DNA of 40,889 nt from NCBI GenBank assembly GCA_003553085.1, contig PUPH01000104.1:1-40889 (forward strand). The letters are read 5' to 3'. This document shows positions 39,972 through 40,889 of the stretch, one piece after another (the first letter of the stretch is position 1; each line of letters starts with the position of its first letter). This DNA is from Thermoplasmata archaeon. Its GTDB lineage: Archaea; Thermoplasmatota; Thermoplasmata; Halarchaeoplasmatales; Halarchaeoplasmataceae. The position numbers were made by a program, and so were the translations under genes. Under the pieces are notes generated by a model, which ran no database searches, was not told the DNA's origin, and worked only from the letters and a program-made list of their open reading frames with translations.

Positions 39972-40889
39972 ATGGACGACCTGAAAGGAGAGCTCATAGG
40001 TTTTGGCAAAGAGATCGCCATCGCCCTTATCATATTAGGAATCATCCTTGGTTCTCTATATGCCTACAGCGGTAGATGGCCCCCTATGGTGGTCGTCGAG
40101 TCGTCCAGTATGAGCCATTCTCCAGAAAGTCAGATCGGGATAATAGATACCGGAGACATCGTACTGGTCAGAGAGAGGGAAAGGACGGACATCAAAACGT
40201 ATGTGGAGGGTAGGGTAAGCGATCACGAGAAGTATGGGCAGTACGGCGACGTGATCATTTATCGTCCCATGGGGGATCCGGATACCACACCGATAATCCA
40301 CCGAGCGGTCATACTTTTAGAGTTGAACGAGACCGACGGTGATCATTCATTCGACGCTCCCTCCCTGAGACATCTAGAGTACGGTGTAGATTGGGAAACC
40401 TCTCAGGGCGAGAGATGGTTGAATCTAACGGGTACCATCACCATATTTGATTATGGCTTCCGGGATATCGATCTGGAGATAAATCTTAGACCATTGCTGG
40501 AAAATGAGGAACGTAGGAATTCCGGCTATATAACGATGGGTGATAAAAACCAGAATTATGACCAAGCGAGTAGGATATGCCCGTCTCCCGTGATGGATGA
40601 ATGGATCATCGGAAAGGCTAGGGGTCAACTTCCTTGGTTCGGTATCCTGAAATTGATGTATATGAGGAATACTGGTGAGGTACCTACCAACAGCTGGTAT
40701 AACCTGGGCATATCCATAACTATCTTAGTGGTAGGTCCCTTCGTGGTAGAAGAACTGTATAGAAGGTGGAAGAAAAAGGATGACGATGGAGAGGATGCTG
40801 ATTTAGAGGATGCTGATGTAGTTAGGAATGATGATTTAGAGGAGTATGATGGTGTAGAGGATGCTGATTTAGAGGATGCTGATTTAGAG
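39972..40889 (+). CDS. Archaeal Sec11-type signal peptidase I with acidic repeat tail (3' partial)
   Basis: The frame runs 306 codons from ATG 39972 to the window end without a stop. An N-terminal membrane helix (residues 12-32) is followed by the catalytic Ser46 in VVVESSSMSHS, His110 in IIHRAV in place of the bacterial Lys, and Asp191 in YITMGDKNQNYD, the Ser-His-Asp arrangement of archaeal/ER signal peptidases. A second helix (about 245-262) and a basic stretch close the enzyme, after which an Asp/Glu-rich tail of EDADL repeats starts. A TATA-like AGTATAGTC lies about 24 nt before the start, giving a leaderless mRNA. It removes signal peptides during export. Confidence 0.88.
   Translation, partial: MDDLKGELIGFGKEIAIALIILGIILGSLYAYSGRWPPMVVVESSSMSHSPESQIGIIDTGDIVLVRERERTDIKTYVEGRVSDHEKYGQYGDVIIYRPMGDPDTTPIIHRAVILLELNETDGDHSFDAPSLRHLEYGVDWETSQGERWLNLTGTITIFDYGFRDIDLEINLRPLLENEERRNSGYITMGDKNQNYDQASRICPSPVMDEWIIGKARGQLPWFGILKLMYMRNTGEVPTNSWYNLGISITILVVGPFVVEELYRRWKKKDDDGEDADLEDADVVRNDDLEEYDGVEDADLEDADLE
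40791..40889 (+). repeat. 15-bp coding repeats (EDADL units)
   Basis: GAGGATGCTGATTTA recurs at 40791-40805, 40857-40871 and 40872-40886, with a one-base variant at 40806-40820 and diverged units between. It encodes EDADL and runs off the window, so its full length is unknown. Near-identical units suggest recent slippage or expansion at the 3' end of the signal-peptidase gene. Confidence 0.85.

Overview
The window comes from an archaeon. It carries a thermosome subunit, an MCM helicase, TBP, NMD3, a Nop5/Nop56-type box C/D protein, an Sm-like protein and a Sec11-type signal peptidase. Many genes have a TATA-like box about 25 nt before a leaderless start, or a GGAGGTGA-type ribosome site. Small GTPases, receiver-PAS proteins, ferredoxin-linked 2-oxoacid oxidoreductases and an oxygen-defence cassette suggest an anaerobic, peptide- or amino-acid-using euryarchaeon, perhaps of the Thermoplasmatota. 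That placement is inference; no rRNA or tRNA gene was seen.

Layout. 1-3.2 kb: the 3' end of a membrane-anchored surface protein with a cytoplasmic C4HC3 zinc finger, a receiver-PAS-PAS protein, a small zinc ribbon and a Ras/Rab-like GTPase. 3.3-5 kb: thermosome. 5.1-9.1 kb: an eight-gene Mrp antiporter operon in the order E-F-G-(MbhD)-(MbhE)-B-C-D, the same order as mbhA-H of the membrane-bound hydrogenase but with no hydrogenase genes. 9.2-12.1 kb: an acetyltransferase, an AhpD-like protein, a frameshifted zinc-ribbon gene, a remnant of an archaeal ATPase, SfsA and an Lrp/AsnC regulator. 12.2-16 kb: a redox cassette of one small ORF, a ferritin-like protein, rubredoxin, peroxiredoxin, superoxide reductase, a second peroxiredoxin, desulfoferrodoxin, rubrerythrin and ferritin, transcribed away from the Lrp gene.

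16-23 kb: two 2-oxoacid:ferredoxin oxidoreductases (KorAB-like and IorAB) around a pyrroline-5-carboxylate dehydrogenase, consistent with amino-acid oxidation through ferredoxin. 22.8-26.6 kb: a rearranged patch. The 3' end of iorB plus a nitroreductase gene is duplicated; the first nitroreductase copy has decayed. Between the copies lies an AAA ATPase ORF that has lost its ATPase core, and an intact DUF4143-type ATPase follows. 26.6-29 kb: a response regulator, a thioredoxin-reductase-like flavoprotein without the usual NADPH motifs and an HD hydrolase. 29-33.5 kb: MCM, then DUF424, NMD3 and Nop5 (information processing). 33.5-38 kb: an Sm-like protein, a PIN-like protein with a coiled coil, an unknown anchored surface protein and an SLC12-like transporter. 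38.2-40.9 kb: two tandem ferredoxins (one missing a cluster cysteine), dCMP deaminase, TBP and a signal peptidase with an acidic repeat tail that runs off the window.

The most notable points are the mirrored 11-bp sites shared by the Lrp gene and the redox cassette, the duplication/ATPase patch, the hydrogenase-free Mbh-ordered Mrp operon, and the loss of the same cluster-cysteine position in both a ferredoxin and IorA. No complete new defence system or CRISPR array was found.
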